Below are positions 11,754 through 21,049 of a stretch of 64,000 nucleotides of DNA, piece by piece. This stretch comes from Lepidodermella squamata. Its lineage: Eukaryota; Gastrotricha. The stretch is from NCBI GenBank assembly GCA_047495785.1, contig JBLDXI010000026.1, forward strand, positions 248,001 through 312,000, read 5' to 3'. The position numbers and the translations under genes were made by a program. Position 1 is the stretch's first letter. Each line of letters begins with the position of its first letter. The notes under the pieces were generated by a model that had not been told where the DNA came from, did no database searches, and saw nothing but the letters and a program-made list of their open reading frames with translations.

Positions 11754-14438
11754 ATGATGCTCACAGGAAGGACATGTAAAAACTACTTTCAAACCAAGAC
11801 CGATTTTCCTGTTTCTCAGTCACAAACGTTTTTTATGACTGCGAAGATTGATTTTAGATCTGTCGAGCTGCTAGTCATCCTTATAAGCTCGAGATTAGCT
11901 CACCCATTGCTTCTGGAGCAGAAAATTGTTAAACCAGCTCAAAGCTTGAACATTCTAGCCTTCTGGCCGCTAACTGGGGAACCTTTATTCGACGGCAAGA
12001 CATGCAAAGCTGCGATGGAAGTCGCAATTACGAATGTTAACAAACGACCAGACATTCTACCAAACTATCGCGTTTCAGTTTCGATCGAAAATGAAGGTCC
12101 TAACGGCCTACTGAGTCGCGGCAAACTCTTAGATTGGTTCTTGAAGAACCACACGACTGCCGAGATTAACGACACATTAGCTCCGATAGTTATCGCCCCA
12201 TACTTCTCGACAGGTTGCAAAAGCCTTTCAACAATTCTTCATCACTTAAATCTGGTCGGAATCGCAACGAGTTGCTCGACCCCTGAAATCACTGGAAAAC
12301 GGTCTTTGTATCCTAATCTTTACAGGATTCGAACACCTGGGGAGCTGGCGTTGTATTCTCGGTTGAAATATCTGAGAGATTTCGTGAATTGGACTAGGAT
12401 TGCCATGGTAACTAACGCAGCTAGTTCCCGCGATTTTTCAATGGCAACCACATTTTATAAAGAAGGTCTCCAGAATGGATTTGTCATTCCCAACTTCGAG
12501 GCTGTGTTCGATAATGTGACCGACGAGATTTTTCTATCGATATTAAGAGACGACATTCGAATAATCGTGATCGATTCGACTACGTCGAGCTTTGTGTTAG
12601 ACACGCTATGCCGGGCTCATAAGAATGGCATTACAGGAAGTCGTTACGCCTTTGTCGCTCAAGCCAATGCCTATGTTGATCCGCAGTCGCTTCCTGAAAC
12701 GATATCTCGCGTCTGCAGCCGAGAAGTTGTGATGAAGCAAATGGATTCAACTGTGTGGGTCGGCATGGTTACGGAGGCGAATCGGAACTTTGGGAACACG
12801 TCCTTGGGGTACGATTTGCCAGAATTTGAGCGGTTATTCGACGAAGCGACATATAGGCTGAGATCGACTGAATACAGCATGCGGCATCTATGCCATGACG
12901 CGATGATGATGACGCTGTTAACTCTTCACAAAGCTGATGAGAAACTTCGAAAGAAATCGAATTTAACCCTTAAAAATTTCACGAATTTTCCGGACGAGAT
13001 AATGAAAGCTGTTAATGAATCGGCAGCTGATGGTGACTATAATTTCCTACATTCGGGTAGATCTACCTATTCATACCGATTAGAGAGGGATGACGAGAGG
13101 CAGAATGTTCAGTTTTACTCAACTAAATCTCAAGTAATGCAAACAGTTTTCGAAATTGAGCGAATTCCTAATAGCTCGCCGTTTGACGTCAAAAATTACC
13201 TGTTCAAAGAAATAACTCCGATCAAATGGCCAACTGAATCTGGCGAGCCGCCTAAAGACCGGACTCGGACTTCAGAAATCATCGATATGAGCACAATTAT
13301 AAGTTTCGGCGTCTCTGCGGGTGTTGCCGTAATTTTGGCCGCGTGCCAAATTTTTGGTTTCAAAAAATCGCTGAAAAAAACGCACACAATGCGGTCATTT
13401 AGGCTCAGTCTTCTCGCGAGTTGTTTGCTTCTCGATGTATCAGCGGTATCTTTCATCTTTCAGCTGTTCAACTTCGGTGTTCCGATCGCTGTTTGCGTGA
13501 TTCAACCTTCAGCTGTTGCCCTGGGGATTTCGATCGCGAACAGCTCGCTGCTTCTCAGGTTGCTGATTTCTTGCAATGGAAATACGAAACCGTTTGCAAA
13601 ATTGCGAAATCCGGCTGCTTGCTTTATCCGATCTAGGCCTAGGATAGCAGCCCTAAGCCGAACCGCTGTGAGCCCGCGTAGAAGCCCGCGGCCAACTGCT
13701 TCATCAGGGCGAATTAGTGATGTTTCGAAGTCTACAGTCATTTCTAGGACATCAGAAGACGTCAAAGCAGGCGATTGTTCAACCTTACAAGCAACTTTGG
13801 TCTTTTCATCAGTAAACGCCGCTTGCTTAGCTATCTGGCTTGGTCAAACTGTGGCTATCGAAATTTTAAGCTGGATCACACTGCGAAGAACCGAAGATTT
13901 GATAAGGGACATTACCATAGATAGCAAGGTAGCTTTGTGCCAATATGATCTCGACAACGGCGCTTTCAGAGCAATTGTCGTGTTCCAAATTTTCGTGATT
14001 ATCTACAGTCTATACCTCAATGTGGTGAAGCGACGGGCGCTGCTGCTTAATAACGATGAATTTCGAAGATCCCGCATTGCCTCGTTGAATATCTCAACTC
14101 AAATCGGGGCGGCGGTTTTAATTTTTCTTGTATTACGAGACCCGGCGAGTAGATTCATGGCTGCTTCGTTTTTATTTCTGCTATTATCAGCAGCTTTGAG
14201 CTTGATAATGACAGTGCCGCCTCTCGACCGATGGTCCAATAGGAATAACACTCAGAGGAATCCGACTACGGCGGTGGTTCAGATTACAGCGAGTATGGCC
14301 CGGCCTTCTTGGCTGATCAAACCTCCTATTTCGTCACTAAGTAAGAGCCCGTCGACAACAAAACGGTTTGCGCTACAACCTGAGCTGACCGTTGAGCTAT
14401 CAACCTCGACAAGGGCATCGACTTCTACCGGACGGTGA
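11754..14438 (+). CDS. GABA-B-like class C GPCR (copy 3)
   Basis: An intronless frame of 894 aa from the first ATG. The ATG at 11835 (residue 28, MTAKIDFRSVELLVILISS) gives the better signal peptide and is the likelier start. The flytrap domain begins NILAFWPLTGEPLFDG and keeps APYFSTGCKS, TSCSTPEITGKRSLYPN and VIDSTTSSFVLD. Seven membrane spans follow from about residue 510. The third cytoplasmic region is longer than in its paralogues and rich in Arg/Ser (SRTAVSPRRSPRP), and the C-terminal tail is Ser/Thr-rich, both plausible phosphorylation regions. AATAAA lies near 14680. It is the third member of the local GPCR cluster. Confidence 0.88.
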   Translation: MMLTGRTCKNYFQTKTDFPVSQSQTFFMTAKIDFRSVELLVILISSRLAHPLLLEQKIVKPAQSLNILAFWPLTGEPLFDGKTCKAAMEVAITNVNKRPDILPNYRVSVSIENEGPNGLLSRGKLLDWFLKNHTTAEINDTLAPIVIAPYFSTGCKSLSTILHHLNLVGIATSCSTPEITGKRSLYPNLYRIRTPGELALYSRLKYLRDFVNWTRIAMVTNAASSRDFSMATTFYKEGLQNGFVIPNFEAVFDNVTDEIFLSILRDDIRIIVIDSTTSSFVLDTLCRAHKNGITGSRYAFVAQANAYVDPQSLPETISRVCSREVVMKQMDSTVWVGMVTEANRNFGNTSLGYDLPEFERLFDEATYRLRSTEYSMRHLCHDAMMMTLLTLHKADEKLRKKSNLTLKNFTNFPDEIMKAVNESAADGDYNFLHSGRSTYSYRLERDDERQNVQFYSTKSQVMQTVFEIERIPNSSPFDVKNYLFKEITPIKWPTESGEPPKDRTRTSEIIDMSTIISFGVSAGVAVILAACQIFGFKKSLKKTHTMRSFRLSLLASCLLLDVSAVSFIFQLFNFGVPIAVCVIQPSAVALGISIANSSLLLRLLISCNGNTKPFAKLRNPAACFIRSRPRIAALSRTAVSPRRSPRPTASSGRISDVSKSTVISRTSEDVKAGDCSTLQATLVFSSVNAACLAIWLGQTVAIEILSWITLRRTEDLIRDITIDSKVALCQYDLDNGAFRAIVVFQIFVIIYSLYLNVVKRRALLLNNDEFRRSRIASLNISTQIGAAVLIFLVLRDPASRFMAASFLFLLLSAALSLIMTVPPLDRWSNRNNTQRNPTTAVVQITASMARPSWLIKPPISSLSKSPSTTKRFALQPELTVELSTSTRASTSTGR

Positions 14439-15003
14439 AACCTTAAAGGTTATATCAAAATTTCATATCTATTCTATGGCAACGAGATGATTTAAAATTA
14501 AAATTGAAATGTCGGGATAACCAACAAAACGACGATTTTGAAATGGGAGAAACGTTGCTCTCTCATGAAATATTTTCCTGCCCTCGTAGAATCGTAACTT
14601 TATCAAGAAGTTTCGTCAGCCCTTTGGTAGGTTCCTAGGGCAATATCCAATCTCAATGAAGACCGACTTGAAACGAATAATAAATGATTAGTTGCAATCT
14701 TGGGTGAGATGCACCTTCGGGAAAATAAAGCACGGCTAAACAGAAAAATGAATGGAGCACGCATCAACAGAATAGTAACCTCGAAAACGATGCATTGCGT
14801 TCCAATAGAAACGTTTTATTCACATTTATTATATGTTTTCAAAGGTGCAGCTCATCATAAGTCATCATATAAGTCAATAGCGTGCTATATGAATTCATGC
14901 ATTGTAAATGAAAAATCAGTATCACAAGGGGGATTCAAAACAAATTTTAGGGAATAAGTTGTCTGTCTTTCGAATCAGGCGTAGCTTTGTTTGGTTGATG
15001 CTG
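14439..15003. other. Intergenic, no gene seen
   Basis: Contains the 3' UTR of the third GPCR (AATAAA near 14680) and, at its right edge, the 3' region of the minus-strand repeat precursor. A short frame at 14700-14957 has no domain and is not called. Confidence 0.45.
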
Positions 15004-15663
15004 TCATCGGAGCAGCGCTTGGCCATCGCCTCGTGGACCTGAGGGGGACTCGTCATCTGTACCGCGACGGCGTCGGGATAGTGTTTCGCCTCGTGGACCT
15101 GAGGGGGACTCGTCATCTGTACCGCGACGGCGTCGGGATAGTGTTTCGCCTCGTGGACCTGAGGGGGACTCGTCATCTGTACCGCGACGGCGTCGGGATA
15201 GTGTTTCGCCTCGTGGACCTGAGGGGGACTCGTCATCTGTACCGCGACGACGTCGGGATAGTGTTTCGCCTCGTGGACCTGAGGGGGACTCGTCATCTGT
15301 ACCGCGACGGCGTCGGGATAGTGTTTCGCCTCGTGGACCTGAGGGGGACTCGTCATCTGTACCGCGACGGCGTCGGGATAGTGTTTCGCCTCGTGGACCT
15401 GAGGGGGACTCGTCATCTGTACCGCGACGGCGTCGGGATAGTGTTTCGCCTCGTGGACCTGAGGGGGACTCGTCATCTGTACCGCGACGACGTCGGGATA
15501 GTGTTTCGCCTCGTGGACCTGAGGGGGACTCGTCATCTGTTCCGCGACGACGTCGGGATAGTTCTTCGCCTCGTGGACCTGAGACTCCTTCTTTGGCCGC
15601 AGCGCCCTTAACCTGGATGATTACAGCCAAGCCAAGTATGAGAAGCAGAAGGAGAGACTTCAT
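15004..15663 (-). CDS. Secreted precursor with nine tandem 20-residue tetrabasic repeats
   Basis: A 219-aa frame. Residues 1-20 form a classic signal peptide (MKSLLLLLILGLAVIIQVKG). The mature part is almost entirely a 20-residue repeat, GTDDESPSGPRGETLS followed by RRRR, copied with hardly any change, then a short end DGQALLR. RRRR is a furin/PC-type cleavage site, so the product looks like a polyprotein that is cut into several copies of a 16-residue acidic peptide. Both other long frames over this stretch are by-products of the 60-bp period; this frame alone has signal peptide, promoter position and sensible composition. A TATAAAAGG box lies 75-83 bp upstream. Neuropeptide-like, antimicrobial or structural roles are all possible; no family is recognised. 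Confidence 0.75.
   Translation of the reverse strand: MKSLLLLLILGLAVIIQVKGAAAKEGVSGPRGEELSRRRRGTDDESPSGPRGETLSRRRRGTDDESPSGPRGETLSRRRRGTDDESPSGPRGETLSRRRRGTDDESPSGPRGETLSRRRRGTDDESPSGPRGETLSRRRRGTDDESPSGPRGETLSRRRRGTDDESPSGPRGETLSRRRRGTDDESPSGPRGETLSRRRRGTDDESPSGPRGDGQALLR
15027..15583. repeat. Coding minisatellite, 60-bp unit, about 9 copies
   Basis: Nine nearly identical 60-bp units plus a partial tenth, each starting GCCTCGTGGACCTGAG on the plus strand. Differences are confined to a few positions (for example CGACGG versus CGACGA). The unit is a multiple of three, so copy number can vary without frameshift. Near-identity indicates recent unequal crossover or conversion. Confidence 0.95.
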
Positions 15664-15737
15664 CTTTGTAAATATTTCGGCGAAGTGGTTTTCAAGAAAT
15701 CAAGCTTGAATATGGCCAGTTTCATCCTGAGGTCTGA

Positions 15738-15746
15738 CCTTTTATA
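15738..15746 (-). promoter_or_regulatory. TATA box TATAAAAGG
   Basis: TATAAAAGG on the minus strand, 75-83 bp before the ATG at 15663 of the repeat precursor. It is a near-consensus TATA box at a sensible distance. Confidence 0.55.
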
Positions 15747-16520
15747 TCCTCACTCATCAAGCCTTGAGCGGCGTTCAGTGGCGCCACGCACATCAGTAAA
15801 AAAATTGCCCTATTTTATTTTTAATAACAACCATTTTTTTATTATTGTTTATTAGAAAGGAATAGCATATTCTTCAGTTGACAAGTTGCTGGTTACCAAC
15901 ACAAATCGCGTCTTTTTGCCATGGCTTGAACATGGCGTCGAAGTTTCTGGAAAGATTAACTTTTATCCTTATACGTTTGGGTATTCTCATGTTTTTTTCT
16001 GAAATATTGCATGCATCACTTCTAATGAGAAAATGGTTCAAACGTGCTTGCTCTGCGTGCAACTGACGCCCAAACAACCTAAATATATATATAATGAGGC
16101 GATTTGGACATCTTCTGAGTTGCCTTCGAGGTGAGCCGGAAATTTTTTTTGCCGCCAGGCTCTAAGCTTTTCAAATAACTTGCCCACTACGTTTTTGGCT
16201 AAAACTTAAGCCACTGGCATTGTCTGAATGAAACAAAAAATTACAAGGGCACTATTTTATAATAATATAATTACATTGCTTTCTGCCATTTGGACGGAAA
16301 ATAGATAAGGTATATACTGAGTTGAATCTGTTTTTATGCACACTTCTCTTTACCACCGTGGGGTGTCACCAGACCCCACCCGTGCAAAATCAATTAATAA
16401 ATTTAAGGAGATAATAATACTCACAGCTTGTTTACTAACTACGGCAGTCGTTTTAATGAAGCTTTTTCCAGGATTTAAACGAGCGCCGTCACATAACCGG
16501 TGCCACCTATCACTTTCGCA
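15747..16520. other. Intergenic or 5' region of the ankyrin gene
   Basis: No gene is firmly supported. The first exon(s) of the ankyrin-repeat gene probably lie here; an acceptor-like TTTCGCAG precedes 16521, but a matching upstream coding exon was not identified. Confidence 0.35.
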
Positions 16521-17653
16521 GCGGCTTTCAATAACGTCACCGAGATCCTTCGATTGCTAAAAAATGGAGCTGATATCAACCAAGTTGACTGGGTCGGCCA
16601 AACAGCCCTTCATATGTGAATAATAAGTTGTGGGCAGATTTCTAGTAATTTAAACCCTCTTCCAGGGCAGCAAAGTTCGGTAGAAAAGAAGCTGTTGAGG
16701 TATTGCTGGTACATGGAGCTGTAGCATCTGTAACCAATAAGGATTACCTTGAAACACCTCTCCACCTTACCAGCAGAACACAGAACAAAGAAATCAGTCA
16801 ACTGCTGTTGAAAAATGGAGCAAACATCAACGCATTCGCTTTCAGTGCGGATTTTCCCGGCGGAACTCCCTTAATTTACAGCGTGTGGATGGCAAATTCA
16901 GTCGAGGCAGCCGAATTACTTCTCGAAAATGGCGCCAATGTTTCAGCAGTTCGCACCGATGGCATGACACCTCTTCACCTTGCTGTTCTGAACAACAACT
17001 TTAAAATGGCTGCTCTGTTACTGAAACACGGGGCTAATCCGAACGCAAAGGACAAAGAAGGCGATACGCCGCTGAACTGGCTTTCATGGCAGTTGAAGCC
17101 GCAAATGCCGCTGATGTCGCTACTCATCAACAACTCAGCCGATATGAATACGGAAAACTTGGCGGGAGATACACCTATTCGAAACGCGGCTTATCGAAAC
17201 TACTTCCCTGTAATACGATTTCTCATCGAGAATGGAGCGAGGTGGGAGGCGGGGTATAGATTTAAGGTGATTCGACCTATTTCAATTCTTCATTACTAAC
17301 GACCCATTTTTAAGGAAGATTTTCCTTATGTGCCGAAACTCTCATTTTTGGCCGCCTATGGTGACGCCAATGGTATTGAATCTTGGCTGAGCAATAACGG
17401 TGATGGATCAGCGATTGTTGACCAGAGAGACTGGTTGTTTCAGAACGCTCTTCATATGGCCACGATGTATGGTCAACTCGAAGTTGCAGAAGTTTTACTG
17501 CGTTGGAAGGCTAACGTGAATATGACTGATTCTTCAGGTTTCACGCCTCTTCATCGCGCTGCTCAATTAGGAGATCATAACATGTTGCAGCTTCTTATCA
17601 ACTCAGGAGGAGGAAGTGTGAGGAGCTTAAAAAGAAACAACGTCAAAAGTTAA
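16521..17653 (+). CDS. Ankyrin-repeat protein, 3' part interrupted by the Polinton
   Basis: Exons of about 16521-16615, 16666-17266 and 17315 onward join in frame over introns of 50 and 48 bp. They encode at least seven ankyrin repeats with standard motifs (GADINQVDWVGQTALHMA, TPLHLA, LLKHGANPNAKDKEGDTPL, TPLHRAAQLGD). The frame then runs after LLINSGG into the left terminal repeat of the Polinton at 17608 and stops at 17653 inside it. The 5' end is not found. A phase-compatible exon with its own AATAAA lies just beyond the element (39889-40103), so the insertion has split a host gene. Ankyrin proteins are binding scaffolds; no specific partner can be named. Confidence 0.8.
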
Positions 17654-17692
17654 TTTTAAATAATAAATTAGGACTCAAATTTTGGGTACTTT
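17608..17692 (+). repeat. Polinton left terminal inverted repeat
   Basis: 85 bp beginning AGGAGGAAGTGTGAGG; matches the reverse complement of 39597-39681 with a single visible mismatch (GGGTACTTT versus TGGTACTTT). It starts with AG, as Polinton ends usually do. Confidence 0.92.
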
Positions 17693-17719
17693 TCGAAGCT
17701 CAAATAACTAAAAATGACT

Positions 17720-17783
17720 AAAACAACGTCAAAAGTTAATTTTAAAATATAAAATCTGACTCGAAATTTTGGTACTTTTCGAA
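17720..17783 (+). repeat. Subterminal degenerate copy of the inner TIR
   Basis: AAACAACGTCAAAAGTTAA and the following TTTTGGTACTTTTCGAA repeat, with changes, the inner part of the left TIR (17635-17697). Only the left end has this second copy. Confidence 0.7.
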
Positions 17784-18121
17784 ATCTGAAGCTCGAATAA
17801 AAAATGAGACTGGACTCAGGAATCGCGAACCGACCAAGCCAAGCAGTAAAAGGAAGATAGAATTTAGGTACTTTTAAATTCGAAATCAGCTAGGCTTATT
17901 ATTATCTTAAAATTCATTGATTTCGCACCGAAAAAAGGCATTTTTTAATCAAATCTATCTTAAATTTAGAGAAGCTGGAGCAAGCTGGAGCCGATGTACC
18001 TGTACGCAAAAGAAAGGCCGAGAGACTCGAAAAAAAGCATGAAAAATCACCGTTTAATTTATTGGAGTAAATATTGAACCCGAACCTTTTTTAAAACATT
18101 GAATGAAATCGATTGATAAAA

Positions 18122-18853
18122 TCAATACAATAAAATCGAATCATCGACGAAGGAATCTGACAGAAGCTTAAAATCAATGGGAATGTTATTTGCAAGTGAT
18201 TCTAACAAAGATGATTCATTTTGAGACGGCGAAACGGCGAAAGCTGCGTCTTCGCCAGCCCAGGCGAGGTAATATTCGAACGGTGGTGAGTCGATGTCGA
18301 TTGCGCTTAAGGTCGGCGTTGAAGATTGCAAAGGATTGGGCGAACAATCCGCGAGCGAGAATTCGGTGATTGAATCCTCGACGGAATCCTCGGGGTGAAA
18401 CGTTGGGTATGGCGTTGGCTTGCGATTGGCGACGCAGCGGGTCGAGGTAGGCGAATTTGGAGGCGGTGAGGTAACACAAGGCGTTGAAGGTGAGTCGCAA
18501 ACCTCAGACGGCCATGGAGACAACGTCATTGAAGAGCACGCCGAGATCGATCGGTCAGAAAGCGACGGTGATGGCGACGATTGAGACTCGCTTGACTCGG
18601 GAATGGACTCAACTGTTGGGTCGCCGAATGTTGTCAGAATTCGCGAGCGAAAGACGGGAGCCGACATGCTACCGCATCGAGGTTTAGTCGACTGCAGACG
18701 CCGAAGTGAGCAAGGTTGTTCAAAGCGACGGAGATTGTTGTTAGATGTCATTATTGCGCGTGAAAATGTGTATATATCAATTTCTAATGAGGTAAGGAAT
18801 AGTGGCTCAACCGGTGTTAAATATGCGGGAGACGAATAAAAGTGTGAGCTCAT
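18122..18853 (-). CDS. Ser/Pro-rich Polinton protein of unknown function
   Basis: A frame of up to 243 aa, leftmost gene of the element, transcribed toward the left TIR. Composition is strongly Ser/Pro/Thr-rich with acidic patches (SSESQSSPSPSLSDRS, TSPPPNSPTSTRC), predicted largely disordered. No enzyme motif is visible. Two starts are possible: 18853, with TATATA only 6 bp upstream, or 18751 (MTSNNNLRRF), with TATATA 19-25 bp upstream. It may be a regulatory or transactivator-like protein, but this is a guess from position and composition. Confidence 0.55.
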   Translation of the reverse strand: MSSHFYSSPAYLTPVEPLFLTSLEIDIYTFSRAIMTSNNNLRRFEQPCSLRRLQSTKPRCGSMSAPVFRSRILTTFGDPTVESIPESSESQSSPSPSLSDRSISACSSMTLSPWPSEVCDSPSTPCVTSPPPNSPTSTRCVANRKPTPYPTFHPEDSVEDSITEFSLADCSPNPLQSSTPTLSAIDIDSPPFEYYLAWAGEDAAFAVSPSQNESSLLESLANNIPIDFKLLSDSFVDDSILLY

Positions 18854-18872
18854 CGGTGTATATAGCGCGCGC

Positions 18873-19136
18873 TTACTTCATCACACGATCTTTAAACACC
18901 TTGCGCAATTTGCGACTTGCGCGAGATGAGCTGACTATCTGAGTCGGAGGAAAAATACGGTTGAGAATAGAGATGCGACGAAACGCCGGCGCTTCTCGGC
19001 TGGTACTGGGTAAAAATGTCAATTTTCGAGCTATGTTTATTAAAACTATCACTTTAAAGTGTGAGGCACGGGAGTTCAACCGGGCGATAGCATCTCTGAA
19101 AAAGGAAGTGTGAGTAAAAACTTCGGTGTTTTTCAT
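18873..19136 (-). CDS. Possible small basic Polinton protein
   Basis: A short frame from ATG 19136, rich in Arg/Lys/Ser, ending just upstream of the Ser-rich gene. There is no recognisable domain, and a TTTTTCAG inside suggests that its first part might be intronic. Weak call. Confidence 0.2.
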   Translation of the reverse strand: MKNTEVFTHTSFFRDAIARLNSRASHFKVIVLINIARKLTFLPSTSREAPAFRRISILNRIFPPTQIVSSSRASRKLRKVFKDRVMK

Positions 19137-19208
19137 CTTTTCCAAATAAATACCCTCATATTCGTCTCATTTCAATCCATTACTCATATTTACGCGGTTT
19201 AAAGTTAT

Positions 19209-19587
19209 ATGTTTCCTCAATCGTTCGGCACTGTGTTGAGCTTCAACGAGCAATCTGCTCAGCCATCGCAAGCCCAGGCGCAAGTAGTCCAACAGGTACA
19301 CAATTTATTCGATTTTTGAAATCAGCTGTTTTTTTCAGTCAGCTGTGATGAGTGCGCGCGCATCGTTTGTCCTCGAATATGTTGCGCAATATGCGTCATA
19401 TTCGATGACTTACGGCGCACGCGTCTCGTACACAAAAGCTATTATAACAATAGAATTTTATCGCACTCATAATTACAACAACAATAGCAGGTATTTGTAT
19501 GCTATAACAAGAATTAAATGTTCATATCTGAAGCGCGTTAATCGAGATTTACGAATCGGAAGGAGTCTTAAAGACGACTGGAGATGA
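19209..19587 (+). CDS. Possible small two-exon Polinton protein
   Basis: ATG at 19209 starts a Gln/Ser-rich exon (19209-19295) ending at CAG/GTACAC; TTTTTTTCAG leads to 19339-19587 in phase (111 aa in all). The second exon is Tyr/Ser-rich then basic. No family is recognised. It may be a 5' part of the gene that follows, but no phase-compatible splice to it was found. Confidence 0.3.
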
Positions 19588-19734
19588 GTAAATCAAGATC
19601 GACAAGTTCAAATATGAAATATTTACGACTTTTATATCGTATGAATTGGTACTATTCCAGGGCCGAGCCGGGTTTAGCGATAATTTTCGTCGGGTCAGGG
19701 CTCTAGATTTCGTCCCGCGGTCAACTCGATCTAT

Positions 19735-19875
19735 ATACTGCGAGCGTAGTAATTTTCGTGATATATTTAAAGTCGCGGCCGATCGATTTCGGCTGATCGG
19801 CGGGTAATTTGACTTTTGTCAAACCGAGAAAACCGCGATAATAAATCTAAACTAAAATTACTACGCCTGCAGTAT
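19735..19875. repeat. Small inverted-repeat element nested in the Polinton
   Basis: About 140 bp with terminal inverted repeats of about 22 bp (ATACTGC then GCGTAGTAATTTT) that match with two differences. The size and symmetry suggest a MITE-like insertion between two left-end genes. Confidence 0.5.
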
Positions 19876-19921
19876 TATTGAGCAAAATTCCAATTCCAAT
19901 TTTATATGATTTAAGGGTGAG

Positions 19922-20470
19922 TTGCCGCGGAGATCACTCGAGTCACAGGCGAAAACTCTCGATCGAATTGTGAGCTTTGTATCATCACCGGCGTACAAGG
20001 GCATTCGCTATCGAGCTGTTGGTGATAACACTCACGTCTTTTTCTTGGGTAAAACAACTACTGCGGGAAGAGCAAGCACCACCCTGCCGACTATTGAAAA
20101 AGGTCTGTTCATGACCTTGGGTGAATGTCAGCAAATCTATCACGGGTTTCTCAGCAACGCGACCTGGCTCACTTCATTGCGAACAGCAATTCAAACAGCG
20201 GTAAATGAGAAGGAAAATGGGAAGAGTTACACTTATGACGCAATTACGCAGTCAAACAATAGCGCGATCGAAACGGCAACCACACCTATTTGTGGCGATA
20301 TTCGATGGTCACTTTTCCTCCCAAGTAAAAGCAAAAATGTTTTTGTTGACATCCGCCGGTTCAAAACCTACACTGATAATAAGTCAATAGCACTTCGAGA
20401 TGGGACGGCTATTCCAGTATCATTTTTTTCCGAAGTGGAATTTGTATTGAAACAAATGTTGGATATTTAA
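19922..20470 (+). CDS. PC4-like DNA-binding protein (5' end uncertain)
   Basis: An open frame of about 182 aa; its first in-frame ATG is internal, so a 5' exon is likely spliced at AAG near 19915. The C-terminal segment NVFVDIRRFKTYTD followed by SIALRDGTAIPVSF resembles the PC4/p15 single-strand DNA-binding fold (VDIREY then KGISLS). An earlier segment (YKGIRYRAVG, then KGLFMTLGECQQI) may be a second copy of the same fold. PC4-like proteins bind melted DNA in transcription or replication. The gene sits directly upstream of the polymerase, which fits such a role. The similarity is by eye and modest. Confidence 0.5.
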   Translation: MPRRSLESQAKTLDRIVSFVSSPAYKGIRYRAVGDNTHVFFLGKTTTAGRASTTLPTIEKGLFMTLGECQQIYHGFLSNATWLTSLRTAIQTAVNEKENGKSYTYDAITQSNNSAIETATTPICGDIRWSLFLPSKSKNVFVDIRRFKTYTDNKSIALRDGTAIPVSFFSEVEFVLKQMLDI

Positions 20471-20549
20471 CAAAAATAATTCGGCAAAATATCTCTAGAA
20501 ACAAATTCTTTAAAAAAATGTTGAAAAAAATCGAACAATATAAAATTTG

Positions 20550-20645
20550 AAAAAAAAATTGAAAAAATTAAAATTTGAAAAAATTAAAAAAAATTAAAAT
20601 TTGAAAAAATTAAAAAAAATTAAAATTTGAAAAAATTAAAAAATA
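20550..20645. repeat. A/T-rich tandem repeat
   Basis: About four imperfect copies of a roughly 26-nt unit containing AAAATTTGAAAAAATTAAA, lying between the PC4-like gene and the polymerase. Confidence 0.75.
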
Positions 20646-21049
20646 AGAGCGATCCAATAGTGAAGTGAAACTCATCTTTCTTCCTAATAATTGTATACAA
20701 ATTATGAAACTGTACAGAAAAATTGACGTGAAATTCAACCCAATTTATTGTTTATAATTATTGACAAGTCGTGAGCACTTTGAATCGAAATTGTATCGGT
20801 TCGAATTCCAGTGTTTATCTTGGATAAATTAGTAAAAATCAAATTAATCAAAAAATGTTTTTCATTATTAGGAATTTTTAATTTGAAAAAATTCCTGGAA
20901 AAAATCAGCAAAAAGAAACCACCAATCGCAAGGTAACAATTACTAAACGATGATTGATGCGTTAAAAATGTTCTTCTTTCAAACAGGTCTCAGAGGTAAG
21001 TTGAAGTAGAAAGAGTAATTGGTGATAAAGAAATTTCTTCTAAAATAGC

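Noticed and set aside
11560-11757. Short frame overlapping the start of the third GPCR
   Set aside because: No domain, no signal peptide; the overlap looks fortuitous because the likely GPCR start is further downstream (11835).
14700-14957. Plus-strand frame of 85 residues
   Set aside because: No domain, low-information composition; lies in the 3' region of the GPCR and ends near the repeat gene.
15027-15583. Regular repeats resembling a CRISPR array
   Set aside because: Units are contiguous 60-bp copies without unique spacers and lie in a coding frame of an animal gene.
14991-15611. A 206-residue plus-strand frame and another minus-strand frame over the 60-bp repeats
   Set aside because: They exist only because the repeat unit is a multiple of three and lacks stops in several frames. 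Neither has a signal peptide or promoter, unlike the frame starting at 15663.
18484-18839. Plus-strand frames antisense to the Ser-rich Polinton gene
   Set aside because: Basic, Thr/Arg-rich composition is the expected complement of the Ser/Pro-rich coding strand.
20800-20830. GGTTCGAATTCC resembling a tRNA T-arm
   Set aside because: No cloverleaf with matching acceptor and anticodon arms could be built around it.
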